Positions 32,970 through 40,287 of a stretch of 64,000 bases of DNA are shown here, in pieces. Location: contig JACPUT010000006.1 in assembly GCA_016192145.1 (NCBI GenBank), forward strand, positions 1-64,000, written 5' to 3'. This DNA comes from Acidobacteriota bacterium (GTDB taxonomy: Bacteria > Acidobacteriota > Holophagae > Holophagales > Holophagaceae). Position numbers and translations under genes: made by a program. Position 1 is the stretch's first letter. Every line of letters starts with the position of its first letter. The notes under the pieces were generated by a model. The model searched no databases. It saw only the letters and a program-made list of their open reading frames with translations, and was not told where the DNA came from.

Positions 32970-33695
32970 ATGTCCGACGGACCCCGCATCCTGCTGGTGG
33001 AGGACGAGCTCAGTCTGGCTGAGGGCATCAAGCTCAACATGGAGCTGGAGGGCCTGCCCTGCACCTGGATCACCCGGGGCGACGAGGCCCTGAAGCGTAT
33101 CCTCGCCGAGAAGTGGGATCTGGTGATCCTCGACGTCATGCTGCCCGGCATGGACGGCTTCTCCGTCTGCGAGCGAGTCCGCGAGGCCCGGAACACCACG
33201 CCCATCCTCTTCCTGACCGCCAAGAACACCGAGGATGACCGCGTCCACGGCTTCGAAACGGGCGGCGACGACTATCTCGGCAAGCCCTTCCAGGTGCGGG
33301 AGCTGCTCGTGCGCGTCCGTGCCATCCTGCGCCGCGAGGCCTGGTACAAGAACCGCACCATGGGCAGCCGCCAGAAGTTCGGCCCCTTCTGGGTGGACTT
33401 CGACAACTTCTGCGGGGAGGGCCCCAACGGCCCCTTCCAGCTGGGGGTCAAGGAATGCATGATCCTCAAGCTCCTCATGGAGCGCTCGGGGCAGGTGGTG
33501 AGCCGGGCCGACATCCTGGACAAGGTCTGGGGCGAGGACGCCTACCCCACCACGCGCACCGTGGACAACTTCATCGTGCGCATCCGCCGCTCCATGGAGG
33601 CCGACGCCCACCATCCCCGGTGGATCCACACCATCCGCAGCGTCGGCTACCAGTTCGACCCCGAAGGCAAGCAACGCAAGGGCGAGGACAGCTAG
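32970..33695 (+). CDS. OmpR/PhoB-family response regulator
   Basis: A 241-residue regulator. The receiver (about 6-120) has LLVEDE, the phospho-acceptor Asp in LVILDVMLPGMDG, Thr in LFLTAK and Lys in YLGKPF. The C-terminal winged helix (about 140-235) contains ILDKVWGEDAYPTTRTVDNFIVRIRRS and IHTIRSVGYQF. GGAG, 6 nt before ATG, supports the start. No histidine kinase is next to it, so it is an orphan in this window; the hybrid kinase at 35882 is the nearest candidate partner but has its own receiver. Confidence 0.95.
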   Translation: MSDGPRILLVEDELSLAEGIKLNMELEGLPCTWITRGDEALKRILAEKWDLVILDVMLPGMDGFSVCERVREARNTTPILFLTAKNTEDDRVHGFETGGDDYLGKPFQVRELLVRVRAILRREAWYKNRTMGSRQKFGPFWVDFDNFCGEGPNGPFQLGVKECMILKLLMERSGQVVSRADILDKVWGEDAYPTTRTVDNFIVRIRRSMEADAHHPRWIHTIRSVGYQFDPEGKQRKGEDS

Positions 33696-33743
33696 AGGCC
33701 ATAGGGCCGCTGCGGGAGCGCCGACCTCGGATCTGCCTCAGGC

Positions 33744-34514
33744 TCAGGGCTTGGAGCCCTGGACAAGCTGCAGGCGCGCCAGCTCCCGCCGGGAGACCTC
33801 GGGTGTGCTTGGGTCCACGGCGAGGGCCTTGAGGGCTTTCACGGCGCCGGGATCCTGGCTGCGGAGCTGCTTCAGGGCCTTCAAGGCCTGGTCGTAGACG
33901 CAGCCGCGGGATACGGCGGGGCCCGGATTGGGATTCTTCCGCCCGTTTTCGGTCCAGGCGATGAAGGCGGGAAAGTCCGCGGCCTCGGCGAGGCCTTCCA
34001 GCAGCACCTTCAGCACCGCCGCATCCCCCGCGGCCCGATAGGCGCCCACGCATTGATCGAGGCGGCCGAGGGCCCGTTGCACTTCGTCGGGCGTGGGCTC
34101 CGGGCGGAGCAGGAGGGGGGCCCTGGAATCGGGCATCACCGGGAAGGCGCCCAGTTTTCCGCGGTAGTCATCGGGCAGGAGGATGAGCAGGTCGGTGACA
34201 TCCTCCCCCATGGCCCGGAGGACGAGCAGGGTGCTCAGGCGGCCCACCAGATCTTCCTGGGCCACGGTGGCAAGGAGCCTGGCCTTGGCCTCGGGATTGG
34301 CCCGATGGGCCTCCACAAAGAAGCTGAGCACGAGCGGCTGGGCCAGTTGGCCCAGGGTCATGGCTTCTCGAAGGGCCCCCTGCAACCGGGCGGGTTCAGG
34401 CCGGGCGTGATAACCCGACATCCAGGCGTCCAGGGCTTCGGGCGTCTTGAGGGGCTTGCCGTCGCCCGACGAGGAAACGGCCGCCACGAGAAGCAGGTGT
34501 ACGGGGAATGCCAT
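33744..34514 (-). CDS. Secreted helical protein of unknown function
   Basis: A 256-residue protein with a short hydrophobic N terminus (VHLLLVAAVSS) that could be a signal peptide. The rest is alpha-helical and Leu/Ala-rich, with ALREAMTLGQLAQPLVLSFF and KALKQLRSQDPGAVKALKAL, resembling HEAT-like or TPR-like helical hairpins but without a clear repeat. GGAGG 6 nt before ATG supports the start. A hairpin (34526-34555) separates it from the upstream secreted-protein gene on the same strand. I do not recognise a family. Confidence 0.65.
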   Translation of the reverse strand: MAFPVHLLLVAAVSSSGDGKPLKTPEALDAWMSGYHARPEPARLQGALREAMTLGQLAQPLVLSFFVEAHRANPEAKARLLATVAQEDLVGRLSTLLVLRAMGEDVTDLLILLPDDYRGKLGAFPVMPDSRAPLLLRPEPTPDEVQRALGRLDQCVGAYRAAGDAAVLKVLLEGLAEAADFPAFIAWTENGRKNPNPGPAVSRGCVYDQALKALKQLRSQDPGAVKALKALAVDPSTPEVSRRELARLQLVQGSKP

Positions 34515-34525
34515 GATCCCTCCAT

Positions 34526-34555
34526 GAAATGGGGCGCCCAGGGGCGCCCCATTTC
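34526..34555 (-). terminator. Strong 13-bp intercistronic hairpin
   Basis: GAAATGGGGCGCC and its exact inverse GGCGCCCCATTTC enclose a 4-nt loop. On the minus strand it follows the stop of the 34573-35685 gene by 17 nt and is followed by ATTTC, a weak T-rich tail. It probably reduces read-through into the next gene, whose ribosome site begins just after the stem. Confidence 0.55.
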
Positions 34556-34572
34556 GTCCGCCGGAATGGCGC

Positions 34573-35685
34573 TTACTTCACTTCAAGGTCCTTGCTGCGG
34601 CCGAGCTTGGCGGCCTCCACCATCTGCTCCGCGAGGGAGGCGGCGGGGGCTTCGAGCTTCACCTCGCCGAGGATGGCACGCTTCTCATCGCCCTTGCTGA
34701 ACTTGCTCTCACCCATGACGGGCGTGAGGCGGGACAGCAGCTTCAGTTCACCGGCCGGGCCCTCGGGGGCTGCACCGGCGGCCACCTTGACGGCGGCCTC
34801 CAGAAGCCCCTGGCCCGTGCGGCCGGGTTCGGCGTTCATGCGGCGGAGGTCGAAGTGGGCCAGCGCCGGGTTGCGGAGGATTGCGAGATCCTCCTGCTCC
34901 AGGAAGGTGACGAGGTCATTCACGGCCTTCACTTGGGCGGGGTCGGCGGCAAGGCGGCTCTTCTTCTCGCCCTTCACCTCCACCTCCTGGCGGGTGTTCG
35001 GGATGTAGGGGACGGCGCGCTTGAGCCAGAAGATGGCCACCTGTTTCTGGGCGGCGAAGCCCTCGGGGGCCTTGGGGCCCTTGGCCTTCTTCTTCCCCTT
35101 CTTGGGGGCTTCGGGCTCGGCCCAGCTGGGGGAGGCGGCATCGACCTTGGGGTCGAACATCAGGCCCTTGAGCTTGGCGAACTTGGATTCGAGGCCCTTC
35201 ACCGCTTTGCCGCCCTTGAGCCTGCCGGCGGCCTGGGCGGCCTTCTGCAGGTCCTTGAAAGCGCCTTCCATGAGGAGCTTGGCGCCATCGGCGGCATAGA
35301 GGCCGTGGGCGGCGTACACCTTGCCCAGGTAGGCCTCGGCGGCGGGAATCACCGCGGCGGCCTTCTCGGGCAGTTCGCCCTTCACGGCCAGGAGGGCCTC
35401 CAGGGCGCTGCGCACGTCCCCGGCCCTGGGATGGCTCTGGAAGTAGCCCAGCTCATGGCCCGCCAGGGCGGCGCGGTTCAACATGAAGGCGAGCTTCCGC
35501 TGACTGGGGCGCCATTGATCGAAGGGGGCGTTGACGGGGGCGGGCGTCTCCACGGCGGGAACCGCCTGCTCCGCGGGCTTGGGCTCTTGCGCGGGAGCGG
35601 GAGCCGGAGCGGGTTCGGGCTTGGGCGTTTCCTGCGCGGTCAGTAGTCCCGCGGCCAGGGCAAGGGTGATCCAGGGGCGCATCAT
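34573..35685 (-). CDS. Secreted Ala/Lys-rich protein, distant resemblance to M49-type N-terminal domains
   Basis: A 370-residue exported protein: a signal peptide (LALAAGLLTAQ), a Pro/Ala/Glu-rich spacer (about 20-50), then a helical domain. FDQWRPSQRKLAFMLNRAAL with AGHELGYFQSHP, and later LKRAVPYIPNTRQ with VNDLVTFLEQEDLAIL, recall the order of segments in the N-terminal half of dipeptidyl-peptidase III-like (M49) proteins. The zinc motif HExxGH is absent, so no peptidase activity is implied. A Lys-rich insert (EAPKKGKKKAKGPKAPEG) interrupts it. The family suggestion is weak. Confidence 0.6.
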   Translation of the reverse strand: MMRPWITLALAAGLLTAQETPKPEPAPAPAPAQEPKPAEQAVPAVETPAPVNAPFDQWRPSQRKLAFMLNRAALAGHELGYFQSHPRAGDVRSALEALLAVKGELPEKAAAVIPAAEAYLGKVYAAHGLYAADGAKLLMEGAFKDLQKAAQAAGRLKGGKAVKGLESKFAKLKGLMFDPKVDAASPSWAEPEAPKKGKKKAKGPKAPEGFAAQKQVAIFWLKRAVPYIPNTRQEVEVKGEKKSRLAADPAQVKAVNDLVTFLEQEDLAILRNPALAHFDLRRMNAEPGRTGQGLLEAAVKVAAGAAPEGPAGELKLLSRLTPVMGESKFSKGDEKRAILGEVKLEAPAASLAEQMVEAAKLGRSKDLEVK

Positions 35686-35765
35686 GGCTTCCTCCAGGGC
35701 GGGGTGGTGCGGCCATTATCCCCCGGGGGGTGGGCCTTCACCAGTGCGCTTCAAAAAAGATGCTG

Positions 35766-35867
35766 AACGCGGAGGTCGCGGAGGGGCGCTGAGGGCGCGA
35801 AGAAAAGCCCGGAGATGTCGGATCCATCCCTTTCTATCCTTTGCCCTTCTCCGCGTCCTTCACGTTC
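35766..35867. repeat. Palindrome with GCGGAGG-type arms, copy 2 of the GCAGAGGC family
   Basis: The left arm 35766-35800 (ACGCGGAGGTCGCGGAGG...) and right arm 35847-35867 (TCTCCGCGTCCTTCACGTTCC) are degenerate inverses. The spacer (GAAAAGC..., GTCGGATCCATCCC) resembles the spacer of the element at 31144-31247 (GAAAAGC..., ATCGGATCCCCATGCC). It fills the gap between the secreted protein and the GTPase-kinase hybrid. Confidence 0.75.
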
Positions 35868-35881
35868 CCCTTTGGATCCGA

Positions 35882-38266
35882 TCAGGCCGTGACCGACGCG
35901 GCCAGCTGGGCCACGGCGCCCTTGAGCTTCTTCAGATCGAAGGGCTTGCCCAGGTGGGGCAGGGCGTTCTTTTCGAGGAAGCTCTGGGTTTCGGCGTCGA
36001 AGGCGTCGCCCGTGGTGAAGAGGATGCGGCGCGTGAGCTCCGGCTTGTGCTGTTGGAGCCATGCGTAGATGTCCATGCCCGTGAGGCCCGGCATGCGGAT
36101 ATCGGAGAGGACGAAGTCGAAGTCGGCCTCCTGGAGCTTGGCCACGGCAGAATCGCCGCGAGCCGCGGTCGTGACCTCCACGCCCCAGGCTTGGAGGGCC
36201 TCCTGGAGGCATTCCAGGAGGAAACTCTCGTCATCCACCACGAGGGCCTTCAGGCCCGAAATGGAGGCGGCGGGCTTGGGCGTTGGGGCCGGGGCGGCCT
36301 CGGTGAAAGGCAGCTCCATCAGATAGGCGTTCCCGAGCCCCATCTGGCTGCGGAGGGTGAGCTTGCCGCCGTGGGTGCGGGCGATGGCCTCGGCCATGGG
36401 CACGGCGAGGTGCTCGGAGCTGGTGGCGCGGTTCGGCTTCAACAGGGCCGCGAGCTCATCGGGGGTCAGGGGATTGCCGCTGTCCTGGACCAGCACCTGC
36501 AACATCTCACCCGCCCTGCGGGTGGCGATGCGGAGCCGCTTGGTGGGGCTCTGGGCCATGGAGGCGAGGCCTTGGGTGATGAGGCTCTGCAAGGCCAGGC
36601 TCAGGAGTTCCCCATCCAGGGCGGCCAGGGGCAGGGTGGGATCCAGGCTGGATTCCAGGCTGGCGGCCTGACGCTGGGCCAGCGGCTCCATCGCCTTGAG
36701 GCACTCCTGGGCCAGGTTGTTCAGGTTCACGCCCGTGCGACGGGGGGCCGGGGGATCCAGCACGAGGAGCATCGGTTCCAGCATGGATTGGAGGGATTCC
36801 GCGGCTTTGGCGAGGCGCGTGGCCTGCTCCTGCTGATGGGGATCCATGGCGGATTCCAGGATGAGGCGGGATTCCAGGAGCACCGGCGTGAGGCGGTTGG
36901 CCACCTCATGGAAGAGGCCGGGCACGAGGCGGCCCAGGGTCTCGAACTGGCGGCTCTGCGCCAGCTGATTCTCCAGGCTCTTGGTCTCCTCGAGGTCGCG
37001 CACGAGGGCGCTCACGGCGAGCACCCGCTCGTCGGTGCCGCGCACGGGGGCATAGGAGATCCGGGCGGGGAAGGCCACGCCCCCCTTGCGGAGGCGCGTG
37101 GATTCCAGGTCCCGCATCTGCTGACCGCGGATGACCTGCTGAACCTGGCCTTCCGCTTCAGGGACGAGGGAGTCCGGCACGAGCATGGACATGGGTTTCC
37201 CCACGATCTCGGGGCGCTGGTACCCGAAGATCCGCTCGGCGGAGGCATTCCAGGTGAGGATCTTCCCCTCCGGCGTGAAGGAGACGAGGGCCTCGCCCAT
37301 GCTCTGCACGAGCCCTTCCAGATACCGGCGCGTCTTCTGGTTGTCCTGGTTCACGCGCTCCAGCTGCTGGTAGAGCTGGGCCATCTCCTCGTTCTTGCGC
37401 TCCAGGCTCTCCTTGGTGCTCTTCAGCTCCGAGTAGAGGCGGGCCGTCTCCATGTTGGATTTGAGGGCGTCTTCCAGCAGTTCCTGGGCGTCGGCCACGT
37501 GGCCCGGCTGCAAGTCGTTCACGCTCACGTTGCTGTGGCGCAGCACCGTCTGGTCCTGGTTGGCCTGCATGTGCTGGGGTGGCTCGGCGGGGGCGGGCGG
37601 CAGCTCGCGCATGGAGCCGCGGATGTTGGATTCGATGAGTCCGAGCATCTCGTCGAAGTCCTTGATCTTCTTGTCCAGGTGGTACTTCTTGAAGGTGTAG
37701 GCCACCGTCTCCTTGGTCACTGCCAGGAAGGTGTCGAGCACGCCCAGGCCCTTGTAGGCCGTGGATTCGAAGTAGGGCACGGAGCGGAAATTGAGGCGGC
37801 GGTTCATGACGCCCACGGCCATGGCGTCGGGCAGGTCCCGCTTGTTGTACTGGATGACGAAGGGGATCTGCTTGATGTTCAGGCGGTTCGCGTTGAGGTT
37901 GTGGTAGAGGTTCGAGAGCGAATCGACGTTGTCCTGCATTTTCGATTCGCTGCTGTCCGCCACGAAGACCACGCCGTCGGCCCCGCCCAGCACCACGCGC
38001 CGGCTGGCGTCGTACTGCACCTGGCCCGGCACCGTGTACACCTGCAGGTGGATGGCGTTGCCGTAGATGTAGCCGAGGTTGATGGGCAGCAGGTCGAAGA
38101 AGAGGGTGCGGTCCTCTTGGGTGTTGACGCTGAACATCTCGCCCCGCTGGCCCTCGCTGCACATGGAGTGCAGCACCTGCAGGTTGGTCGTCTTGCCGGA
38201 GAGCCCCGGTCCGTAATAGACCAGCTTGAGCAGGATCTCGTTGGCTCGGGTATTGAACTGGACCAT
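35882..38266 (-). CDS. MglA-type GTPase fused to PAS, histidine-kinase-like and receiver domains
   Basis: A 794-residue protein with an unusual architecture. Residues 1-195 form a small Ras-like GTPase of the MglA group (P-loop GPGLSGKT 19-26, TVPGQVQY, NKRD). A Pro-rich linker and coiled coil (about 255-310) lead to a PAS domain (about 315-430), a dimerisation/H-box region (GLFHEVANRLTPV, His453), a weak HATPase-like region (about 545-655, DSGNPLTPDEL, THGGKLTLRS) whose G boxes are degenerate, and a complete receiver (about 672-790; VVDDE, Asp722 in SDIRMPG, Lys in LGKPF). MglA proteins control polarity and motility in Myxococcus. Here a GTP switch is joined directly to a two-component output. 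ATG 38266 opens directly into the GTPase fold. Confidence 0.9.
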   Translation of the reverse strand: MVQFNTRANEILLKLVYYGPGLSGKTTNLQVLHSMCSEGQRGEMFSVNTQEDRTLFFDLLPINLGYIYGNAIHLQVYTVPGQVQYDASRRVVLGGADGVVFVADSSESKMQDNVDSLSNLYHNLNANRLNIKQIPFVIQYNKRDLPDAMAVGVMNRRLNFRSVPYFESTAYKGLGVLDTFLAVTKETVAYTFKKYHLDKKIKDFDEMLGLIESNIRGSMRELPPAPAEPPQHMQANQDQTVLRHSNVSVNDLQPGHVADAQELLEDALKSNMETARLYSELKSTKESLERKNEEMAQLYQQLERVNQDNQKTRRYLEGLVQSMGEALVSFTPEGKILTWNASAERIFGYQRPEIVGKPMSMLVPDSLVPEAEGQVQQVIRGQQMRDLESTRLRKGGVAFPARISYAPVRGTDERVLAVSALVRDLEETKSLENQLAQSRQFETLGRLVPGLFHEVANRLTPVLLESRLILESAMDPHQQEQATRLAKAAESLQSMLEPMLLVLDPPAPRRTGVNLNNLAQECLKAMEPLAQRQAASLESSLDPTLPLAALDGELLSLALQSLITQGLASMAQSPTKRLRIATRRAGEMLQVLVQDSGNPLTPDELAALLKPNRATSSEHLAVPMAEAIARTHGGKLTLRSQMGLGNAYLMELPFTEAAPAPTPKPAASISGLKALVVDDESFLLECLQEALQAWGVEVTTAARGDSAVAKLQEADFDFVLSDIRMPGLTGMDIYAWLQQHKPELTRRILFTTGDAFDAETQSFLEKNALPHLGKPFDLKKLKGAVAQLAASVTA

Positions 38267-38356
38267 GGGCGGCCGCCAGAAGGGGAAGGTCTAAAGATTA
38301 CAAGGCTTTTGGCCGGTCTGCCAAACCAGGCCTCAAAGGCTCCTCGGCAGGCGCTG

Positions 38357-38365
38357 TGCTAGGAT
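38357..38365 (+). promoter_or_regulatory. Extended -10 element upstream of the uppS leader
   Basis: TGCTAGGAT matches an extended -10 (TGnTAnnaT). It would start transcription near 38372, so the transcript would carry both leader ORFs and both hairpins before uppS. No clear -35 is seen. Confidence 0.4.
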
Positions 38366-38402
38366 CAAGTCCTGCGTTTCCAAGGCCAACTTGTACATCC
38401 AC

Positions 38403-38495
38403 ATGGGCAGTCCGGTTCCAGTCGCGATCATCTTCTCGGTATCCCCTGCGGGGATACGCGAGACCCATACGCAGTGGGAACGGAGCGCGGCCTAA
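38403..38495 (+). CDS. Possible leader ORF 1 upstream of uppS (30 aa)
   Basis: ATG to TAA, 30 residues beginning MGSPVPVAIIFSVSPAGIRE. It contains the hairpin at 38439-38457. Its N-terminal pattern (VPVAII) echoes UppS (VPRHVAII), and its IIFSVSPAGIRET echoes leader ORF 2 (IIISASPSGIPET). No ribosome-binding site is evident, so translation is uncertain. Confidence 0.3.
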   Translation: MGSPVPVAIIFSVSPAGIRETHTQWERSAA

Positions 38496-38571
38496 GCCGG
38501 GGAGGGGTTTTGAGCGTTCCGCGCCACGTCGGCATCATCATCTCGGCATCCCCTTCGGGGATACCTGAGAC
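38435..38571. repeat. Two ~40-bp hairpin-bearing repeats in the uppS leader
   Basis: Copy 1 (about 38425-38465) holds the perfect stem GTATCCCC-TGC-GGGGATAC; copy 2 (about 38531-38571) holds ATCCCC-TTC-GGGGAT. Both are preceded by ATCATC.TCTCGG and followed by GAGACC. The copies are about 107 bp apart, the distance of one leader-ORF module. Confidence 0.8.
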
Positions 38572-38617
38572 CGCAGGGCTTCCGGCCTTCAAGTGCTGTC
38601 TGGGCCGGGTGGCGTGA
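38510..38617 (+). CDS. Possible leader ORF 2, a degenerate copy of the UppS start (35 aa)
   Basis: TTG start with GGGGAGGGG 2-3 nt upstream, and a stop overlapping the uppS ATG (GTGATGA). The first residues, SVPRHVGIII, repeat SVPRHVAIIM of UppS; the DNA copies (38511-38541 versus 38618-38648) differ at about five positions, most of them synonymous. The downstream part encodes SASPSGIPET over a hairpin. It could be a leader peptide coupling translation into uppS, or a decaying duplication. Confidence 0.4.
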   Translation: MSVPRHVGIIISASPSGIPETAGLPAFKCCLGRVA

Positions 38618-39303
38618 TGAGCGTTCCCCGCCACGTGGCCATCATTATGGACGGGAACGGCCGGTGGGCCGCCGTCCGGGGGATGGCGCGCATCAAGGGG
38701 CACAAGGCCGGCGTGCAGGCCGTGGAGCGGATCCTGGATGAGGCCTCGGCTCTGGGGATCCCGCACCTGAGCCTCTACGCCTTCTCCACGGAGAACTGGA
38801 AGCGCCCGGCCCTGGAGGTGGCGGCCCTCATGGCCCTCCTCCGCATGTACCTCCGCATGTTCGTGCAGAAGCTCCAGAAGCGGCAGATCCGCTTCCACCA
38901 CTTGGGGGACCTTTCGGGCATGCCCGAGGGCATCCAGCGGGACGTGAAGGAACTGGAGCGGCTCACGGCCCACCACACGGGCATGACCTTCCACCTCGCC
39001 GTGAACTACGGGTCCCGCTCGGAGCTGGTGCATGCCGCCCGGGCCTGCGTCCTGGACGGCCTCAAGCCCCAGGAGATCACCGAGCAGGCCATCCAGGACC
39101 GCCTCTGGACGAAGGGCGTGCCCGACGTGGACCTCCTCATCCGCACCAGCGGCGAGCATCGCATCTCCAACTTCCTGCTTTGGCAGTGCGCCTACGCGGA
39201 GTTCTTCATGACCGACACCCTCTGGCCCGATTTCGGGCCCGAGGCCCTGCGCGCGGCCCTGGAGGATTTCTCCAGCCGCGAGCGCCGCTTCGGAGGCCTC
39301 TGA
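38617..39303 (+). CDS. uppS: Undecaprenyl diphosphate synthase (isoprenyl transferase)
   Basis: Makes C55 undecaprenyl diphosphate from FPP and IPP, the carrier lipid for peptidoglycan and LPS. A 228-residue cis-prenyltransferase: HVAIIMDGNGRWA (the Asp and Asn-Gly-Arg-Trp of the FPP site), GHKAGVQAVERI, YAFSTENWKRP, NYGSRSEL and LLIRTSGEHRISNFLLWQ. All conserved regions are present. ATG 38617 is chosen because MSVPRHVAIIM matches the family start; a GGGTGG motif lies just upstream. It is the first gene of uppS-cdsA-dxr-rseP and overlaps cdsA by one base. Confidence 0.96.
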   Translation: MSVPRHVAIIMDGNGRWAAVRGMARIKGHKAGVQAVERILDEASALGIPHLSLYAFSTENWKRPALEVAALMALLRMYLRMFVQKLQKRQIRFHHLGDLSGMPEGIQRDVKELERLTAHHTGMTFHLAVNYGSRSELVHAARACVLDGLKPQEITEQAIQDRLWTKGVPDVDLLIRTSGEHRISNFLLWQCAYAEFFMTDTLWPDFGPEALRAALEDFSSRERRFGGL

Positions 39304-40253
39304 TGTCCCATAAACCGACGCATGCGGCGGGCCGGGCGACCCCCGTGGTCGACACGAAGAACATGAAGGTCCGGGTGATCACGGCCCTCGTCTTCGCCGC
39401 CTTCTTCTTCTCCCTCCTCTACTTCGGCGGCGGCCCCACCCGCGTGGGCGGCGTGGATCTGGGCGATGGGAAGGCCTGGGGGCAGTGGGCCTACCTGGCC
39501 CTCATGGGCTTCGCCATCTTCGCCGGCGTGCGGGAGATGGTGCTCATGGCCCGGGTGCGCGGATTCAACCCCAGCCTGCCGGGCGCCGTGCTCACGGGGT
39601 GGCTGTTCCTGCTGCACTTCCACTTCGAGAAGAACGGCCTCGATCGGCTGCCCCTCTGGGCCGTCCTCTTCGCGGGGATGCTCCTCATCCACTTCGGCGC
39701 CCTGTTCTTCGACGAGAAGCTGGAGGAGGCGCTGCCCAGCCAGGCCATCGCCTGGATGGCGGCGCTGGTGCTGGGGCTGGGCCTTGGCTTCCAGCAGAAG
39801 CTCTTCCTGCTGGAGGGCACGTTGCCCAAGACGGGCAGCCGGTTGATCCTGGCCCTCTACATCATTGTTTGGTTCGGCGACTCCACCGCCTACTTCGTGG
39901 GCTCCTACTTCGGGAAGCACAAGATGGCGCCCAAGGTGAGCCCCAAGAAGACCTGGGAGGGCGCCTTCGGCAACACCCTGGGCAACGTGGGCGGCGCCGC
40001 CCTCATGAAGGCCACCTTCTGCACGGAGTGGAGCTGGGTGGACGTGGTGGCCCTGGGCCTCTTCATGGGCCTCGTGAGCCAGCTGGGCGACCTGGTGGAG
40101 AGCACCTGGAAGCGCAGCGCCGGCGTGAAGGACAGCAACGTGGGCGTGTCCATCCCCGGGCATGGCGGCATGCTGGATCGGGTGGACAGCCTCGTGCTCG
40201 CCGCGCCCGCCATGTACGCCTATCTGAGGTACGCGCAGGGGTGGACGCAGTGA
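39303..40253 (+). CDS. cdsA: Phosphatidate cytidylyltransferase
   Basis: Forms CDP-diacylglycerol from phosphatidic acid and CTP in the inner membrane. A 316-residue polytopic protein with a 20-residue soluble N terminus, about seven helices and the CdsA signature near the end: SPKKTWEGAFGN, then SQLGDLVESTWKR, KDSNVGVSIPGHGGMLDRVDS (split here as KDSNVG and PGHGGMLDRVDS) with the conserved Asp residues. ATG overlaps the uppS stop (TGATG); an internal ATG at 39363 would remove only the soluble start. A repeat arm follows its stop. Confidence 0.94.
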   Translation: MSHKPTHAAGRATPVVDTKNMKVRVITALVFAAFFFSLLYFGGGPTRVGGVDLGDGKAWGQWAYLALMGFAIFAGVREMVLMARVRGFNPSLPGAVLTGWLFLLHFHFEKNGLDRLPLWAVLFAGMLLIHFGALFFDEKLEEALPSQAIAWMAALVLGLGLGFQQKLFLLEGTLPKTGSRLILALYIIVWFGDSTAYFVGSYFGKHKMAPKVSPKKTWEGAFGNTLGNVGGAALMKATFCTEWSWVDVVALGLFMGLVSQLGDLVESTWKRSAGVKDSNVGVSIPGHGGMLDRVDSLVLAAPAMYAYLRYAQGWTQ

Positions 40254-40286
40254 GGCTGGAGGCCGGAGGCCGGAGCCTGGAGGCCT
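40253..40286. repeat. Single arm of the GGAGGCT family between cdsA and dxr
   Basis: Five head-to-tail units of about 7 bp (GGCTGGA, GGCCGGA, GGCCGGA, GCCTGGA, GGCC) fill the whole intergenic gap. No inverse arm is present. It probably supplies the GGAGG-like region in front of dxr. Confidence 0.75.
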
Positions 40287-40287
40287 G

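Noticed and set aside
38403-38617. uppS leader as a second full gene or riboswitch
   Set aside because: The ORFs are too short for an enzyme and the hairpins match no known riboswitch class; reported instead as an unexplained leader.
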